DNA from: Halichondria panicea
Lineage: Eukaryota > Porifera > Demospongiae > Suberitida > Halichondriidae
Direction of reading: 5' to 3'
DNA: 64,000 nt
Assembly (NCBI RefSeq): GCF_963675165.1
Contig: NC_087382.1
Coordinates: forward strand, 4,689,963-4,753,962
Part shown: positions 10,005 to 21,009 of the stretch, piece by piece
Layout: the number at the start of each line of letters is the position of its first letter
Numbering within the stretch: the first letter of the stretch is position 1
Notes under the pieces: model-generated
What the model was told of the DNA's origin: nothing
Seen by the model: the letters and a program-made list of their open reading frames with translations, nothing else
The model's database searches: none
Program-made: the position numbers and the translations under genes

Positions 10005-10010
10005 AATAAA
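10005..10010 (+). terminator. Polyadenylation signal AATAAA of receptor gene 1
   Basis: AATAAA lies 188 bp after the stop codon in an AT-rich 3' flank. No other canonical signal is seen between the stop and this point. The cleavage site is not determined. Confidence 0.45.
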
Positions 10011-12400
10011 ATCCCCACTGAATTATCACTCTCCTATGCCTGATCATGCAGTATAATGTCTATAAAATTATATCAACAGGGAATGGCGACTCGTGTTTAA
10101 AATAGTGTTACGGCTGTTGACAAGTTAGAAATCCAATGAAATATGAACTCAGTCTATCTCTATTATAACCATTCACCTGCCAAATGAAATTTCAGTCTCT
10201 CTATCTCGCCCGATTCACGTGCAGATTTCTGCAACAAGCTGCAACTCACTGACCTCAATTTTAGCCCTTTCTTTGCACATTGATAACCCAATCCAACCAC
10301 ACCCAATACCCCAATGAAACCCTCCCTTTTTCCACATAATGGTCGGAATGTGAAGGGGATCCTTGATGTTCTCGGCGGCCTTAAAGTACTCTTGGAGCTG
10401 TATACCTATATCATGAGATGAGGTTGGCACAACACTAAAACTGTATACATTATATATTCAGCTACTCACCAAATGACGGCTCGGGGGTGAAACCTTAAAA
10501 GTGCCAAACCAAATCCCCACACCAAAACACAAGGGAAAAATTACGCTTTATAACATGCATTGATTTTAGCAACTCTCTGTGACACTTCTGATGGTAGGGC
10601 ACGCGTTTATACGACTCAATAATAATTATTATATCGAGTCAATGGCTAGTAAAGGGTTAAAATAGGTTAGCTACCCCATAGGAGGCTACACAAATTATTG
10701 TCCACTACATCAAAACCGAGGGCGAATCTATACTGTAAAAAATAGAGTGTGCTGAGCACAAAAAAACACTAAAAAGTATGCTATATGCGACAAAAAGTAT
10801 GCAACACACGACGGCCTATAAAGCATTTGGCATCTTCCATGTTCAAGATACCAAGAACAGGTAGTCAGCACTAGCCATTACTTTATCGAATCGATGACTA
10901 TAATTATATCCTTCACCTTATTGTGGTAACACTTTGATATATCACTTTTACCAATTTGTGTACTCAAGAAGAACAATACGTCTACATTGTCCCACGTATG
11001 AATGCTTGGTCGTGAGCAGTGCACACACCCCACATATGAATGTTTGGTCAGTCCCTACTGTCTACAATGACTTGTAGCCACATTTACAAAGCTTCAAAAT
11101 CTCCCAGCATGAAATTAAAATTAATTTGTGCATCCCACACATGAATGCTTGGTCTACGAATGCTTGGTTGTGACATGCACGCAGAACAAATGAATGCTTG
11201 GTCAGTCCTCACAGTCTGCAAAGTGTAGCTACATTTATACTAAGCCCATGCAGCATGAAATCAGAATTAATTTACGTATCCCACACATGAATGCTTGGCC
11301 AGCCCCTACTGTCTACAACAAAGCCATGCACATTTAGTAAGAATCTCCCACTGAATTAATTATGAACCCACACGCAGCCACTGCCCATGATCTATAGCCA
11401 CATATTTAAAAATGTTGCCACCTTTATTACAGTATAGATAATAGTTGTTTTTTGCCCAAGAACGATCACCATAAACACATTTCACAGCACTGAGCTCATT
11501 ATAAACCGTGCAGGAATTAGAATGCTTAAACAGTACATGCACGATTGTCATGTGTACAGAAACAAGAGCTGGTGCAGTTGAACACTGCACACTTTGGTCC
11601 CATTACAATTATGTTTTTTATACTCAGCGGCATCATATTTTAGTGATGCCTGTCTATCAGTCATAACTTGTCAAGCCATTCCCATCACCACCTCACTGAC
11701 ACACAGTGACTGTAAAGCTTGAATTAACACCGGGTGATCCAAGCGCTAAACTGTTCTCATAGACATATTGTATCTCTGTCTTGAAGTCCAGGTGGAACCT
11801 CCGGAGGGGAGTGGTCATACGAATAGTCCTCAGGCCGGGGAACCTAGTATATCTAATAGGTTAACTGTATCTGAACTATACCGGTATGTTTGCATGTGTG
11901 TGCGTGTGTGTTTGAGGATTCCAAATAAAATAAAAGGTGGGTGGAATTGTGTTAAACTGCAACGTATTTTCTCGGGTATTAGAGGCTCAAACTAACTTCT
12001 GACCTTGAGTACAAGACAGTATTGTCTGACCAGTTAACCCTACCAATATAAAAAATATGCAATGGAGTAAAGATGTACTTTAAAGCTCTTGGAAAGGCCT
12101 ATTGTATGGTATGTTCAGATCTGGGACAAACTGAAAGTGGCATGCACATTTTGATAGATCTAATTAGGTTGTTGATGCTATTGGTTATTATGGCCTCCTA
12201 CGTAGCTACCCACACTAGGTGTTTCATGTTTATTTCCCGAAAACACCCGGTTTGGCTGGGAGATCATAACACAATCAATAATTAAGATTTTTACCACACA
12301 TAAAGTGAGGCTTCAGTGCATGCTTTTACATGTTCCAGCTTTGTACGATGATTTCGGCAGCTGCGGGAACTTTATGAGAGGATGTTAAGTCTACTTCCTT
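10011..12400. other. Intergenic region between receptor genes 1 and 2
   Basis: No gene recognised. The stretch around 10880-11350 is filled with degenerate repeats of the GAATGCTTGGTC motif. From about 12060 the sequence becomes the conserved distal promoter of gene 2, sharing TACTTTAAAGCTCTTGGAAA and GGGAACTTTATGAGAGGATG blocks with the flanks of gene 1 and with the left edge of the window. Confidence 0.5.
10990..11310 (+). repeat. Cluster of GAATGCTTGGTC motif repeats
   Basis: At least five or six imperfect copies of CACATATGAATGCTTGGTCA followed by CCCCACTGTCTNC-like sequence occur here, spaced by roughly 15-110 bp. The same motif is scattered in both orientations through the other intergenic regions of the array (about 2440-2505, 21010-21240, 21960-22010, 29390-29600, 30290-30500). 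Confidence 0.65.
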
Positions 12401-12433
12401 ATAGATATCAGACAACACAGCAGAGTCGTGCTA

Positions 12434-12446
12434 TGTGTATATATAT
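12434..12446 (+). promoter_or_regulatory. TATA-like box of receptor gene 2
   Basis: TGTGTATATATAT followed by GATGAGGCAATCACTAGGA, as in gene 1. It lies 95 bp before the leader donor. Confidence 0.5.
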
Positions 12447-12528
12447 GATGAGGCAATCACTAGGATTCAAAAGAAGGCTAACTTGGTACAGCAGAAAATT
12501 AAAGAGAGAGAGGCATCCATTTTAAACA

Positions 12529-12634
12529 GTGAGTTGAAGACAGTATAGATCTACAGGGTATATGCAGTATGCACTTTAATAGCTATTCTGGGAGTAGTAC
12601 GATCTTTTACAATCATCATCCACATGCACCTCAG
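12529..12634 (+). other. 5' leader intron of receptor gene 2
   Basis: Predicted 106-nt intron with donor GTGAGT after TTTTAAACA and acceptor CACCTCAG. The 14 nt between acceptor and ATG (ending ACGGCTAGAC) are nearly identical to those of gene 1. Confidence 0.6.
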
Positions 12635-12648
12635 GTATACGGCTAGAC

Positions 12649-15600
12649 ATGCTGTCTAGAAATATTCTCAACTGGGTGGTGCTACTGACCCTAGCTACCG
12701 TTACCAGGAGCGAGCACTATCACATTGTGCCAGTGGATTCAACTGACTTATGTAATGGATATCGAAATGGAACTTGTTTTACTCTCGAGCAGTTTGTTGA
12801 AACCGACTTGTTATCTGGTGGAGACAATCTCGCCTTGAGCTTTCTACCTGGAGATCATGTGTTAACTGAGCAGTTATGGATTCGTAACTTCTCACATGTG
12901 CATCTCACTGGCCTGCCGGAAAATACAACTGTAGTCAGATTCCATAGCAATGGTGTAATACGTTTTGTTAGTATTACCAAATTGAGCATTGAACGTTTTG
13001 GTTTCATTGGAGTGAATTTGGGATCACCAAACTCACATCCAGGATTGATCGTTGACAGTGCCCACGATGTCTATATCAACGACTGCTACTTTACGAACTT
13101 TGATTTACTCAATCAGGCAGATATAGTTAAGATTACTAATACTCAAACTGCAACAATTGAAAGCACTCTCTTTATGAAGAACATTGATCGGGCACTGCAC
13201 ATCGAGGCTGATGATGTGTACATAACAAAGAGTGTGTTCACTAGAAATGATGGAGGTGCAGTTGACATTCAATCAAACAACACACAGATCAACAACACAG
13301 AGTTCAACTACAACAGTGCTGAGAATGGAGGAGCAGTAGAAGTGATATCTGGTACTGTAGTGATCACTTGGTGTAACTTTACAAATAACAAAGCTTCTCA
13401 GGATGGTGGAGCGCTTTATGTTACTTCAGGCAGCAGTGTGACCATATCCGATAGCAACCTGAAAAACAATGGAGCTAATTGGGGTGGAGCGATAAATGTT
13501 GATTCAGGCAATGTATCTATTTCCGGCAGCACACTGATAAACAACACTGCTATAATGAATGGTGGAGCTGTTGATGCTTCTTCCTCAAGCATTGTGTCCA
13601 TCTTTAACAGTATATTAACAAACAACACCGCTGACAGGAGTGGTGGAGCGTTTGGTGTTACTTCAAACAGCCGTGTGACTATATCCGATAGCAACCTGAC
13701 AAACAACGGAGCTAAAATTTCAGGTGGAGTGATAAATGTTGATTTAGGCAGTGTATCTATTTCCGGCAGCACACTGACAAACAACATTGCTGCAAAGAAT
13801 GGTGGAGCTATTGATGCTTCTTCCACCAGCCGTGTGACCATATATGATAGTAACCTGAAAAACAATGGAGCTAATTGGGGTGGAGCAATAAATGTTAATT
13901 CAGGCAATGTATCTATTTCCGGCAGCACACTGACAAACAACATTGCTGCAATGAATGGTGGAGCTATTGATGCTTCTTCCTCAAGCATTGTGTCCATCTT
14001 CAACAGTATATTAAGAAACAACACCGCTGATGGGAGTGGTGGAGCGATTGGTGTTCAATCAGGCAATTTGAACATATTTGATAGCAACTTGACGAACAAC
14101 AGAGCTAAAATTTGGGGTGGAGCGATAAATGTTGACTCAAGCCGTGTGTCTATCTCCGACAGTATACTGACAGATAACACTGCTGACAGTAGTGGTGGAG
14201 CTATTGATGCTTCCTCAAGCATTATGTCCATCTTCAACAGCACACTGACAAACAACAGTGCTAAAAGGAATGGTGGAGCAATTGGTGTTACTTCAGACAG
14301 CAGCGTGACCATATCCAATAGCAACTTGACGAACAACAGAGCTAAAATTTCAGGTGGAGCGATAAATGTTGATTCAGGCAATGTATCTATTTCCGGGAGC
14401 ACACTGACGAACAACATTGCTGCAATGAATGGTGGAGCTATTGATGCTTCTTCCTTAAGCATTGTGTCCATCTTCAACAGTATATTAAGAAACAACACCG
14501 CTGACGGGAGTGGTGGAGCGTTTGGTGTTACTTCAGGCAGCCGTGTGACCATATCCGATAGCAACCTGACAAACAACAGAGCTAAAATTTGGGGTGGAGC
14601 GATAAATGTTGAATCAGGCAGTGTATCTATTTCCAATAACACAACACTGACAAACAACACTGCTGATGGGAGTGGTGGAGCGATTCGTGTTCAATCAGGC
14701 AATTTGAACATATTTGATAGCAACTTGACGAACAACAGAGCTAAAATTTGGGGTGGAGCGATAAATGTTGATTCAGGCAATGTATCTATTTCCGGCAGCA
14801 CACTGACAAACAACATTGCTACAATGAATGGTGGAGCTATTGATGCTTCTTCCTCAAGCATTGTGTCCATCTTCAACAGTATATTAAGAAACAACACCGC
14901 TGACGGGAGCGGTGGAGCATTTGGTGTTACTTCAAGCAGCCGTGTGACTATATCCGATAGCAACCTGACAAAAAACGGAGCTAAAATTTCAGGTGGAGTG
15001 ATAAATGTTGATTTAGGCAGTGTATCTATTTCCGACAGCACACTGACAAACAACATTGCTACAATGAATGGTGGAGCTATTGATGCTTCTTCCTCAAGCA
15101 TTGTGTCCATCTTCAACAGTATATTAAGAAACAACACCGCTGACGGGAGCGGTGGAGCATTTGGTGTTACTTCAAGCAGCCGTGTGACTATATCCGATAG
15201 CAACCTGACAAAAAACGGAGCTAAAATTTCAGGTGGAGTGATAAATGTTGATTTAGGCAGTGTATCTATTTCCGACAGCACACTGACAAACAACATTGCT
15301 ACAATGAATGGTGGAGCTATTGATGCTTCTTTCTCAAGCATTGTGTCCATCTTCAACAGTATATTAAGAAACAACACCGCTGACGAGAGTGGTGGAGCGT
15401 TTGGTGTTACTTCAGGCAGCCGTGTGACCATATCCGATAGCAACCTGACAAACAACAGAGCTAAAATTTGGGGTGGAGCGATAAATGTTGAATCAGGCAG
15501 TGTATCTATTTCCAATAACACAACACTAACAAACAACACTGCTGATGGGAGTGGTGGAGCGATTGGTGTTCAATCAGGCAATTTGAACATATTTGATAGC

Positions 15601-18600
15601 AACTTAACGAACAACAGAGCTAAAATTTGGGGTGGAGTGATAAATGTTGATTCAGGCAATGTATCTATTTCCGGCAGCACACTGATAAACAACAGTGCTA
15701 TAATGTATGGTGGACCTGTTTACAACATTGCTGCAATGAATGGTGGAGCTATTGATGCTTCTTCCTCAAGCATTGTGTCCATCTTCAACAGTATATTAAG
15801 AAACAACACCGCTGATGGGAGTGGTGGAGCGATTGGTGTTCAATCAGGCAATTTGAACATATTTGATAGCAACTTGACGAACAACAGAGCTAACATTTGG
15901 GGTGGAGCGATAAATGTTGACTCAAGCCGTGTGTCTATCTCCGACAGCATACTGACAGATAACACTGCTGACTACGGTGGAGCGATTGATGCTTCCTCAA
16001 GCATTATGTTCATCTTCAACAGCACACTGACAAACAACAGTGCTAAAAGGAATGGTGGAGCGATTGGTGTTACTTCAAACAGCAGCGTGACCATATCCGA
16101 TAGCAATCTGATAAACAATAGAGCTGAAATTTGGGGTGGAGCGATAAATATTGACTCAGGCAATGTGTCTATCTCTGACAGCATACTAGAAAAGAACAGT
16201 GCTAAGAGGAATGGTGGAGCAATTGATACTTACTCAGGAAGTGTGTCCATCTCCAACAGCACACTTACAAACAACATTGCTGACAGGAGTGGTGGAGCGA
16301 TCGGTGTTTACTCAAGCAGTGTGTCTATCTCAGACAGCACACTGACAAACAATCGTGCTGTCGCGAATGGTGGATTGATCCATTGTGACCTTGGCAGTAC
16401 TGTGTCCATTTCGGACAGTATGCTGAAAAACAACACAGCTACCTCTGGAGGAGGAATATTTCTAAGAGTGAGTACACTCTCTGTAAATGAGCCAATAAAG
16501 ATCAATCTCAACACAGCACACCAGGATGGTGCAGGAATTTATGCTCATTCTAGTAGAGTTGATTTTCAATCTGCGTCTGCAAATATACGAAGTGAGATTG
16601 TTGACAACATTGCTGGAAATGGTGGAGGTATTTATGCAGTAGCTACAACCATTAAACTAACACACTCACACGTCAGCATCGGCTCAAACACCGCAACTGC
16701 TAGTGGAGGTGGAGTGTTTCTACGGCAAAGTTCAAGACTGTACTTATTTAAAAAAGACCATGAACATGTAGCAAAAAAGAATCAGCATAAAATGACGTTC
16801 GTATCATTATTGATCAACAACAACTCGGCTCAGTATGGAGGGGGAATATTTGTGGCGGATGACACAGAGAGTGGTGCCTGCAGAGGAGGGGTCACAGAAA
16901 CTGGTGCTATTCAAACTATTTTTGAGGACTGCTTTATTCAAACAATAAACTTAATGGAACCCGAACCCAAAATAAACCATTTCAACACATTCATGACTAA
17001 TAACACAGCTACTCAGTCAGGAGCAGATATCTATGGAGGTCTGTTGGACAGGTGCACAGCAGAACAAAATGCTGAATATTACAATTCTTCAAATGGATTG
17101 GACTACATAAAAAGAACCGTAAAACCATATACTGAGTTATCAATTTCCTCTTCGCCTATTCAAGTAACTTTTTGCAACCATTCACAAAGTGACTATGTTT
17201 TCACGAAAAAGGGACACACATACAAAATCAATGTTATGGCTTTTGACCAAGTTGGAAATCCAATCAATGCCACAATTCGCAGTTCTGTTATCACTAATAG
17301 TGGTGTTGGTCGTCTCAAAGAAGGACAATCTGAACAAGTAGTTGGCAATCAATGCACAGAATTAGAGTACAATGTATTCTCACAAGACAGCTCTGCTCAA
17401 GTAGAACTCTATGCTGATGGTCCATGCATGAATTTGGGAATTTCGAGACAAGTTATTAATATTTCTTTTCTACCCTGCACATGCCCTGTCGGACTAAAAC
17501 CAATTCAGTCCGATATTGAGTGCAAATGTGACTGTGATCCAGACTTGCAACAACTATATCAGATAACAAATTGTTCTGAGGAAAATGGGTCCATAAAGCT
17601 GGAAAGTAATAACAACATATGGATAGAATTCATAAATACTCCCAACAAAACAGGGTATGTTGTTAGTAACTGTGCATTTGACTATTGTGTAGAAAAACCA
17701 ATCAACATCAGTCTAAGCAACCCTGACGAACAGTGTGCCTTCAATCGAAGTGGTGTCTTGTGTGGAGAATGTGAACCAGGACTCAGTCTTGTGTTGGCTA
17801 CGTCAAACTGTAAAGAATGCTCTAATCTCTACCTTCTTCTACTAATTCCATTTGCACTGGCAGGCATATTGCTAGTTGCTTCAATTCTCGTACTCAATAT
17901 CACTATAGCAACTGGAAATATTCATGGCCTCATTTTTTACGCCAACATAGTAGCTGCTAATAGAGCAATTTTCCTTCCTAGTGTAAAAAATGTTTTAACA
18001 GTTTTTGTATCATGGGTGAATCTTGACTTGGGAATCGAGACTTGCTTTTACGATGGAATGAACTCTCAAGGAAAAGCGCTCATTCAACTTGTCTTTCCCA
18101 CTTACCTATTTGTTCTAATGCTTCTTATTATACTTTTGAGCAAGTACTTTGACTCATTTGCAAAGCTCCTCTCCAACAGGAACCCAGTTGCTGCCCTAGG
18201 CACACTTGTCCTACTCTCTTATTCTAAATTTTTACGGTTTATTGTTGCAGCACTACAATTCACAGAATTGCATTATCCTGACGGTTCGACCAAAGTTGTT
18301 TGGCTGTACGACGGCAATGTGCAATACTTCACTCCCATTCGCATCCCTCAGTTTGTTGCTGCTATCATAATCCTCATTGCCGGTGTATTGTTCACTGTAC
18401 TGCTCTTCTTTGGACAATGGTTTCCTCGCTGTTCCAAGGTTATGATATGCACCAAGAACACATACTACAATGGTTTCATGGACGCATACCATGCTCCATT
18501 CACTCCCAAGCATCGCTACTGGGTGGGACTGCTTCTCTTTGCTCTGATTGTTTATAATTTAGTAGCTGCTATGGATACAGACACTTCTCTCCCTGTTCTA

Positions 18601-19218
18601 TCAGCTGGGTGTATTGCATTCGGACTGATAGCATTGAACAACCGAGTGTATAAAAAGCGATTTAATGAATATTTAGAAGCATTATTTCTACTTAATCTCG
18701 GTATTCTATCTATTGGGACTTCGTATGTTGTTGAAACACACCAACAGCAAGAAACACTGACCATTGTTTCGATGCCTATAGCTTTCATCCTTTTTGTGAT
18801 AATAATCAGCTACCATTTCCACCACTTCATACTAAAGAACACCAAAATATGGCTTAAGATAAAGGAAGTCACAAGAACTGGTACTGCAGACAAAAAGAAT
18901 CAACAACCTAACAACGCCATGGCAATGCATCAGCTTGCAGCCAATGATGATGATGAGCAATTTAATAATGCTGAGCAAATACACATTGTGAATCCACCCC
19001 TTTACACTGGTGGAGCCGTGGAAGAAGCTGACCCTGATCGCTACATCACTCCTCCCATCATCAGACCAGCCACGAGGCCGGAACAGCTGAGACTCTCCTA
19101 CATGGATGAACTAGCCCCCATCACCACAGAGAACTACAGACCAGCCCCTCTCCCTCAAAGAGTCAACCGTCGTCCTACTGTTACACACACAGAAATCGCC
19201 GGGCCCTTTGCGCAATGA
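12649..19218 (+). CDS. Receptor gene 2: longest Pmp-repeat multi-pass membrane protein (2189 aa)
   Basis: Paralog of gene 1 with the same order of parts: signal peptide, N domain, repeats, GHTYKINV beta-sandwich (~1522), Cys-rich neck, membrane core (about 1726-2060) and proline-rich tail. It is longer because it has about 46 Pmp-like repeats. Many fall into higher-order sets of three types, ending roughly GGAIDASS, GGAFGVTS and GGVINVDL. One 240-bp set is duplicated perfectly (14821-15060 and 15061-15300), and a longer block around 14521-14800 recurs around 15401-15680. An irregular repeat reading YGGPVYN (about 15708-15725) looks like the scar of an unequal exchange. The tail motif is PPLY, still a PPxY. 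It ends GPFAQ. The function is unknown; a surface recognition or adhesion role is inferred from the architecture. Confidence 0.85.
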   Translation: MLSRNILNWVVLLTLATVTRSEHYHIVPVDSTDLCNGYRNGTCFTLEQFVETDLLSGGDNLALSFLPGDHVLTEQLWIRNFSHVHLTGLPENTTVVRFHSNGVIRFVSITKLSIERFGFIGVNLGSPNSHPGLIVDSAHDVYINDCYFTNFDLLNQADIVKITNTQTATIESTLFMKNIDRALHIEADDVYITKSVFTRNDGGAVDIQSNNTQINNTEFNYNSAENGGAVEVISGTVVITWCNFTNNKASQDGGALYVTSGSSVTISDSNLKNNGANWGGAINVDSGNVSISGSTLINNTAIMNGGAVDASSSSIVSIFNSILTNNTADRSGGAFGVTSNSRVTISDSNLTNNGAKISGGVINVDLGSVSISGSTLTNNIAAKNGGAIDASSTSRVTIYDSNLKNNGANWGGAINVNSGNVSISGSTLTNNIAAMNGGAIDASSSSIVSIFNSILRNNTADGSGGAIGVQSGNLNIFDSNLTNNRAKIWGGAINVDSSRVSISDSILTDNTADSSGGAIDASSSIMSIFNSTLTNNSAKRNGGAIGVTSDSSVTISNSNLTNNRAKISGGAINVDSGNVSISGSTLTNNIAAMNGGAIDASSLSIVSIFNSILRNNTADGSGGAFGVTSGSRVTISDSNLTNNRAKIWGGAINVESGSVSISNNTTLTNNTADGSGGAIRVQSGNLNIFDSNLTNNRAKIWGGAINVDSGNVSISGSTLTNNIATMNGGAIDASSSSIVSIFNSILRNNTADGSGGAFGVTSSSRVTISDSNLTKNGAKISGGVINVDLGSVSISDSTLTNNIATMNGGAIDASSSSIVSIFNSILRNNTADGSGGAFGVTSSSRVTISDSNLTKNGAKISGGVINVDLGSVSISDSTLTNNIATMNGGAIDASFSSIVSIFNSILRNNTADESGGAFGVTSGSRVTISDSNLTNNRAKIWGGAINVESGSVSISNNTTLTNNTADGSGGAIGVQSGNLNIFDSNLTNNRAKIWGGVINVDSGNVSISGSTLINNSAIMYGGPVYNIAAMNGGAIDASSSSIVSIFNSILRNNTADGSGGAIGVQSGNLNIFDSNLTNNRANIWGGAINVDSSRVSISDSILTDNTADYGGAIDASSSIMFIFNSTLTNNSAKRNGGAIGVTSNSSVTISDSNLINNRAEIWGGAINIDSGNVSISDSILEKNSAKRNGGAIDTYSGSVSISNSTLTNNIADRSGGAIGVYSSSVSISDSTLTNNRAVANGGLIHCDLGSTVSISDSMLKNNTATSGGGIFLRVSTLSVNEPIKINLNTAHQDGAGIYAHSSRVDFQSASANIRSEIVDNIAGNGGGIYAVATTIKLTHSHVSIGSNTATASGGGVFLRQSSRLYLFKKDHEHVAKKNQHKMTFVSLLINNNSAQYGGGIFVADDTESGACRGGVTETGAIQTIFEDCFIQTINLMEPEPKINHFNTFMTNNTATQSGADIYGGLLDRCTAEQNAEYYNSSNGLDYIKRTVKPYTELSISSSPIQVTFCNHSQSDYVFTKKGHTYKINVMAFDQVGNPINATIRSSVITNSGVGRLKEGQSEQVVGNQCTELEYNVFSQDSSAQVELYADGPCMNLGISRQVINISFLPCTCPVGLKPIQSDIECKCDCDPDLQQLYQITNCSEENGSIKLESNNNIWIEFINTPNKTGYVVSNCAFDYCVEKPINISLSNPDEQCAFNRSGVLCGECEPGLSLVLATSNCKECSNLYLLLLIPFALAGILLVASILVLNITIATGNIHGLIFYANIVAANRAIFLPSVKNVLTVFVSWVNLDLGIETCFYDGMNSQGKALIQLVFPTYLFVLMLLIILLSKYFDSFAKLLSNRNPVAALGTLVLLSYSKFLRFIVAALQFTELHYPDGSTKVVWLYDGNVQYFTPIRIPQFVAAIIILIAGVLFTVLLFFGQWFPRCSKVMICTKNTYYNGFMDAYHAPFTPKHRYWVGLLLFALIVYNLVAAMDTDTSLPVLSAGCIAFGLIALNNRVYKKRFNEYLEALFLLNLGILSIGTSYVVETHQQQETLTIVSMPIAFILFVIIISYHFHHFILKNTKIWLKIKEVTRTGTADKKNQQPNNAMAMHQLAANDDDEQFNNAEQIHIVNPPLYTGGAVEEADPDRYITPPIIRPATRPEQLRLSYMDELAPITTENYRPAPLPQRVNRRPTVTHTEIAGPFAQ
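14821..15300 (+). repeat. Perfect 2 x 240-bp in-frame tandem duplication
   Basis: Bases 14821-15060 and 15061-15300 are identical at every position, each encoding 80 residues (three Pmp-like repeats). A third, slightly diverged unit starts at 15301. Identity at silent sites points to very recent unequal exchange, gene conversion or an assembly effect. Confidence 0.95.
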
Positions 19219-20257
19219 AGTGTGAACTGCCTTACTTGGTACAATTTTACATGTACAGCTTAAAACAATGTTCGTTTTCACTAGTTATCTGCATGAATAG
19301 TTATTTGCTGTTGTTGACAATTTTAGTTTAAAGAGAGATTGGCTTTCTGTATTAACACTGAAAAAATGGTTGTGCTACATGTATATATAATTATGATTTG
19401 TATTGAATATTTCATTTCCACAAAATGTTGGCTATCGAAAATTAATGCATGTTCCCTTCCCGGTTATAGTCTTAGCTATTTTTACCATTTTGTTCAATTG
19501 ACGCGTTAGAGAATATTTTAGCTTTTCTGATTCGGGTCAAACAGTGAAGAATTACTGAGCAATGATCTATAGATAGGCCAACCTCTCAAATATTCAAGAA
19601 CAAACTCATTGTATAATTATAATCTACGAATCTGACATAGCAAAGTTGACTTTCCGAAATATATTTAAGTAGCATGCTGGGCAACTAACATTGTTAGTGT
19701 TGTGTCTTCCTTTTGGGTACAACAATTGTATTTCAATGTTTTGAAACTCCAGCTCCGTTGTTGGTGTTACAGCGGATGGTAGCAATCATCCCTATGGCCC
19801 ATACTAGCTGTAATGGGATCAAAAGTACAGCTACGTATAATGTTAAATTATCTTGTACCATCAGGACATAATTATGCAATAATTATGTGACAGACAGTAT
19901 TATGAATTAATCATCCAAGTAATAAGACAGTACAGTCATGTATGCTTAGTCTCGAATACCCGCCTCAACCTGTTTACTTTTGGGATACTTTAATCATTAA
20001 TTTTTGAATTGAGCAGTCTCTTATACAAACTCACAGATGTTGGATTGTTTAATCGAAATCATTCACTGTTTTTTGATAGTAAAATATTATAATTATATAG
20101 CTCTGACACGTCTTCAGTTGGTAGCGCATTAGCAGATTCCCTTAGCATGGACATTCCTTAATTCTCATCATTATACTGAGACCATTATTTGTACCTCTCT
20201 CAAAATTAGTACATACAGGAATTTGCATTGAGAGCATTGCTTCGAGAGCTTGTTTAC

Positions 20258-20590
20258 CTTGTGTACATCGGTAATATTAGCTGACACTAGCTCCAAAATA
20301 TTTGACAGTAGATCTAGCAAGGGGTATACTTTCTGCAATATCTGCTCCAATTGAATGGCTGTTGTATAGACGTAACTTCCATGGACTGAGCCCTTCTTTT
20401 TCCTGCTTTATGATATAGTCATCAATTGGGTACATGTTGTGCCTCACTTTTGATCTCAAATACATCTCGCTCGAATAATTATAGCATTGTTTTATAGTAC
20501 TGCAAACTAAGTTCAGTTCACAGACTAAAATCTCGGGAGCATCATGTATATACTGAATAAATTTTTTGCTGTAGTAACCATAACAACAGT
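20258..20590 (-). pseudogene. Coding-like remnant, copy 1 (unknown family)
   Basis: On the minus strand two protein-like stretches occur in different frames. One is upstream, with YLRSKVRHNMYPIDDY (about 20420-20470). The other is downstream, reading AIQLEQILQKVYPLLDLLSN and ending ITDVHK just before a GTAAAC donor-like site (exon edge about 20258). The change of frame between them suggests a broken exon or an unseen splice. The whole piece is duplicated at 28614-28952, and a third fragment (YLRSKVTHSTYPIDDY) lies near 20905-20970. No family is recognised. Confidence 0.3.
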
Positions 20591-21009
20591 GTAAGCATAA
20601 TTATGGTTGCCAATAGTGTGAGTGACTGGTTCTAGTCTGTTGCTTCAGCTTCTGTCTGATATGATGAAGGGGGGTAACGTGTTCAATGCACTTAATTATA
20701 GGGAAAGCAATATTAATGTGTTCTGTACATGCAATTAATTTGTGTCTAAGAGCATGGCTTGTCTAAACTGAATGTACATTGTCATAACAATTAATGTGTA
20801 CAGGAAGTGTATAGCTTATATAAGTAGCTTCCAGTATAAATTAGTCTATGCTGCACGATGTTTATATATAGTTGTGAGGATGCACACGCACGTCCCACAT
20901 TTATGATCTGATAGTCATCAATTGGGTATGTGCTGTGCGTCACTTTTGATCTTAAATACGTCTCACTCGAATATAATTCCCAACCTGTCTACTTAATTTA
21001 TGTGCCCCA

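Noticed and set aside
13416-15539. Long open frames of about 200-280 codons on the minus strand inside gene 2 (and similar ones in genes 1, 3 and 4)
   Set aside because: They mirror the repeat periodicity of the plus-strand gene and recur with each repeat unit; no start context or domain of their own. They follow from the codon composition of the sense repeats.
12649-16500. CRISPR-like array in gene 2
   Set aside because: The periodic units are coding, contiguous and without unique spacers; the period corresponds to protein repeats of ~24-27 codons and their multiples.
20110-20160. tRNA-like stretch TTCAGTTGGTAGCGCATTAG
   Set aside because: It resembles a D-arm but no B-box (GGTTCGAATCC-like) or acceptor stem follows. 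Both duplicate copies (also near 28460) lack them.
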